64,000 nucleotides of DNA. Origin: Desulfobacterales bacterium. GTDB lineage: Bacteria; Desulfobacterota; Desulfobacteria; Desulfobacterales; Desulfosalsimonadaceae. The DNA lies in contig JAXHNP010000006.1 of assembly GCA_034520365.1 (NCBI GenBank), positions 861,001 through 925,000 on the forward strand, given 5' to 3'. The notes beneath the pieces are model-generated. The model had not been told where the DNA came from. It made no database searches and saw nothing but the letters and a program-made list of their open reading frames with translations. Shown piece by piece: positions 61,652 through 64,000 of the stretch (its first letter is position 1; each line of letters starts with the position of its first letter). A program made the position numbers and the translations under genes.

Positions 61652-62743
61652 ATGTCTTCGTATTTATCTTTCTGGGCCGGTAAAAAAGCCTATTCAAAAA
61701 TCAAGGATGCCGGCATCCGGCCCGAAGATGTCAAAATTGTTGCCGGCGCGGCCGGCGGGCCCAAGTGGCTGATTTTAAGCCGCCTGGATCGCGCCCTGTT
61801 TGCCGACTGGCTTAAGCCCCGAGAAACGCCGCTGTTTCTGATCGGCTCATCCATTGCCGCCTGGCGGTTTGCCGCCGTCTCACAGAAGGAGCCGGCTGCC
61901 GCCCTAAAACGATTCGAATCAGCCTATCTGGCGCAATCCTATGATATCAACCCGCCGCCCGCCGCCATAAGCCGGGAGCTGGATAAGATTCTTCGCCGGT
62001 TGATGGACGGGAACGGAGCGGAAGAAATCCTTTCCCACCCGTCCTTCAGGTTAAATATCATGGCCGTTCGGTGCAAGGGCCTGACCAATACGGATAAAAA
62101 GCCGCATCTAATGTCCGGACTCTTAGCGGCGGCCCTCGGCAATGCGGTGCGGCGGAAAAATTTGGGGTTGTTCTTTGAACGCACCCTTTTTTATGATCCG
62201 CGGGATCTGCCGCCGTATTTTGACATGCCGGGGTTTCCGATAAACCGGGTGCCGCTTACCAGCCAAAATATCGAACCGGCCCTTCGGGCCTCCGGCTCCA
62301 TTCCGCTTTTAATGACCGGTGTCACCGATATTCCGGATGCGCCCGCCGGTATGTACCGGGACGGCGGCATCATCGACTATCATATGAATATTCCGTTTAT
62401 GAACGAAGAAGACGGCATTGTCCTGTTTCCGCATTATGCCGAGCAGATCGTGCCCGGCTGGCTGGACAAAAAGGTGCCCTGGCGCAAACCGGATCTGGGA
62501 TATATGGATCATGTGTTGATGGCCGCGCCCACTGCGGCGGTTTTGGATCAGCTGTCGGATGGCCGGATTCCGGATCGTAAGGATTTCGATAACTATGCCG
62601 GGCAGGATGAGACGCGCCTGGCCAAATGGCGCAAAGCCATTGAACTCAGCCGAAAAATGGCGGATGAGTTTATGGATGTGGTGGAAACAGGCAAAATCCG
62701 GGACCGCATAAAACCTATGGCCGAACTGGATGCCCGCGGATAG
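61652..62743 (+). CDS. Patatin-like phospholipase family protein
   Basis: 363 aa from the ATG at 61652; the longer frame is unsupported. GAAGGPKWLIL (about 32) is the oxyanion/glycine-rich region, LIGSSIAAWR (about 65, GxSxA) contains the nucleophile Ser, and YRDGGIIDYH (about 237, DGG) has the catalytic Asp. The family hydrolyses acyl esters of lipids. No signal peptide. The next gene starts on its stop codon (TAGTG), indicating coupling. Confidence 0.82.
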   Translation: MSSYLSFWAGKKAYSKIKDAGIRPEDVKIVAGAAGGPKWLILSRLDRALFADWLKPRETPLFLIGSSIAAWRFAAVSQKEPAAALKRFESAYLAQSYDINPPPAAISRELDKILRRLMDGNGAEEILSHPSFRLNIMAVRCKGLTNTDKKPHLMSGLLAAALGNAVRRKNLGLFFERTLFYDPRDLPPYFDMPGFPINRVPLTSQNIEPALRASGSIPLLMTGVTDIPDAPAGMYRDGGIIDYHMNIPFMNEEDGIVLFPHYAEQIVPGWLDKKVPWRKPDLGYMDHVLMAAPTAAVLDQLSDGRIPDRKDFDNYAGQDETRLAKWRKAIELSRKMADEFMDVVETGKIRDRIKPMAELDARG

Positions 62744-63528
62744 TGGCACAGGAAGAAAAAGGATTGATCAGTATACAGATGGCATTAAAAATTGAGGAGC
62801 AACTGGATTTAATCAAGGCATGCTTTGATTCTGAGGCGTTCGATCTGTTGGAGGTATCCGGCTCTTTCCGGGTGACATTAGGCTCCGGCCAGCATATCTA
62901 TATCTTCCCGGAAACATATGATAATACCATCACCGCGCGTTTTGAAACAAAAGAGTCTGATCCGGATAAACGGGCTTCAGAAATTAATGCGGTCCGGGAG
63001 ACGCTGGCATCCATACTGCCGTTTGTCGCTATTAGTGATTTTTCAAATACTCAGACGCTGGGTTCAAAACAGGTTTATACGGCCAAGCTGAATATTCCGT
63101 CTTCGCAGCCGGCTGCAAAAAACAAAAATTCCCCGGTAGGCGGAAAACAGGCGGCATACCTTCATACTTCAGAGCACTCGGATCCACCGGAGGTGGTTGA
63201 AGGTCCGCCGGAATTAAACTCATCAAGCCGCCTGGTCACCATGGATGAGTTGCAGGAACTCCTCGGGATGCTTGACCCGTATGCGCTGGAGCAAAGCCTT
63301 GACTGGATGTACATTGATGAATCAAGCCGGGTGCGCATGGCTTTGAGGCGGATATTTAAAAGTAAAACGGATAAAAAACGATTGATTCATACCCTCCAGC
63401 AGGAGGCCAGAAAGCTGCGGGCGATCGAGGATCTTGAGGAATTGGAGATTGTTAAGCAGGTGAACAGGGATATTGTGCTCCAGCCGGTTATTAATATTCT
63501 AAGACACATTGCCCTAAAAATTCATTAA
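62743..63528 (+). CDS. Protein of unknown function, coupled to the patatin gene
   Basis: 261 aa from the GTG at 62743, or 249 from the ATG at 62779. N-terminal part about 1-120 (LIKACFDSEAFDLLEVSGSF, IYIFPETYDNTITARFETKE) is alpha/beta-like. A low-complexity linker about 125-165 follows, then a helical, charged C-terminus (DELQELLGMLDPYALEQSLD, LIHTLQQEARKLRAIEDLEE). Family not recognised. Its start overlaps the patatin stop, so it may work with that enzyme. Confidence 0.68.
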   Translation: MAQEEKGLISIQMALKIEEQLDLIKACFDSEAFDLLEVSGSFRVTLGSGQHIYIFPETYDNTITARFETKESDPDKRASEINAVRETLASILPFVAISDFSNTQTLGSKQVYTAKLNIPSSQPAAKNKNSPVGGKQAAYLHTSEHSDPPEVVEGPPELNSSSRLVTMDELQELLGMLDPYALEQSLDWMYIDESSRVRMALRRIFKSKTDKKRLIHTLQQEARKLRAIEDLEELEIVKQVNRDIVLQPVINILRHIALKIH

Positions 63529-63700
63529 TGGCACAGACAGTGTAGCGGAAGTCTTTAGGCTTCCATAACTTTCGTTCATAGGAATGACAACGGCAAAACA
63601 ATACGGAATAACTTGATATAGTGTTGAATCCCGTCGAAGTTTAGATGTTCCCCAACTTTTTCCGGGCAAAAGCATCTTGACATTCGGTTCCATATTGCAT

Positions 63701-64000
63701 TTAATTACGTTGTGACAAAGTCGAACCCATCGAGAGGTGGGGGCGGAAAGTCACGGGTCTTTGATCAGTTAATTTAAATTTTGATGAGACAGCCGGGCTG
63801 CCACAAAAGGGGCACAACTCGGCTTTTTTATTACCATGCCGTTTTGCCGCAATATTCGCCCGAATGGCGGAGGATTTTGCGATCTTTTCGGAATGGATTA
63901 TATCAACAAAGTCCCATCTGATACAGCGTGGAATCACCAAATTATCATCCCCGTGAAATAGTATTTCAGGATCGCCTCTTCGCCAAAAAGCGCCGAGCCG
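63701..64000 (-). CDS. Unknown protein, cut by the right edge
   Basis: The minus-strand frame is open from the edge to a stop at 63701 (99 codons). It contains GDPEILFHGDDNLVIPRCIR, WDFVDIIHSEKIAKSSAIRA and a CPFCGSPAVSSKFK motif. The CxxC and the conserved-looking core suggest a real protein. Family not recognised. The start lies outside the window. Confidence 0.5.
   Translation of the reverse strand, partial: RLGAFWRRGDPEILFHGDDNLVIPRCIRWDFVDIIHSEKIAKSSAIRANIAAKRHGNKKAELCPFCGSPAVSSKFKLTDQRPVTFRPHLSMGSTLSQRN

Overview
The window looks like chromosome from a mesophilic anaerobe of the Desulfobacterota (sulfate-reducer-like). The reasons are an ATP-dependent aryl-CoA reductase cluster, a membrane polyferredoxin and DUF362 iron-sulfur genes, many large hybrid histidine kinases, orphan GspC-like proteins, and heavy intergenic repeat content. 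This is inference from gene families; no rRNA or tRNA gene was recognised.

Layout. (1) 1-10.7 kb, minus strand: an operon running toward the left edge encodes a 495-aa helical protein of unknown function, two catalytic-type subunits (BzdN/BzdO-like) and two different BadF/BcrAD-type ATPases (BzdP/BzdQ-like), and continues into a gene cut by the edge. This is the arrangement of a class I benzoyl-CoA reductase. Upstream on the same strand lie a GMC-type flavoprotein, a NapH-NapG-like membrane polyferredoxin and a Tat-exported DUF362 protein. (2) 11-14.2 kb: an FmdE/molybdopterin-binding fusion, a decayed moeA and a DUF559 gene caught between identical direct repeats. (3) 14.3-31 kb: nitronate monooxygenase-like enzyme and a large signalling region: a 1038-aa hybrid kinase, PilZ protein, single-domain receiver, a solute-binding protein/kinase/receiver-kinase operon and a PAS-GAF-GGDEF cyclase, interleaved with lipase, SGNH hydrolase, cupin and PAP2 genes.

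(4) 31.5-47.4 kb: a defence island. It holds a methyltransferase, an HNH endonuclease with a possible sulfur-binding head domain, a complete type I restriction system (hsdR-hsdM-hsdS), a DUF262-HNH-AlbA_2 triple fusion, an RloA-like ATPase, a DUF4143 ATPase, and debris: two differently deleted rloB remnants, a duplicated DUF2293/YaiI pair and a truncated MntA/HepT module. The remnants show that an ancestral DUF2293-rloA-rloB-yaiI unit was duplicated and then eroded.

(5) 47.4-64 kb: a TetR gene with an upstream promoter/operator palindrome and a DUF4395 remnant, two orphan GspC/PDZ proteins, a secreted lipase, SEC-C protein, GalT-like enzyme, outer-membrane barrel, DUF1573 lipoprotein, SGNH lipoprotein, a geranylgeranyl-reductase-like flavoprotein, a patatin-like protein and several unknowns.

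Spacers are filled by at least three interspersed repeat families: a hairpin element with eight copies here, a second element with three copies, and C-rich REP-like hairpins. There are also short-period (6-7 nt) arrays. No CRISPR array, intact insertion sequence or prophage was seen.
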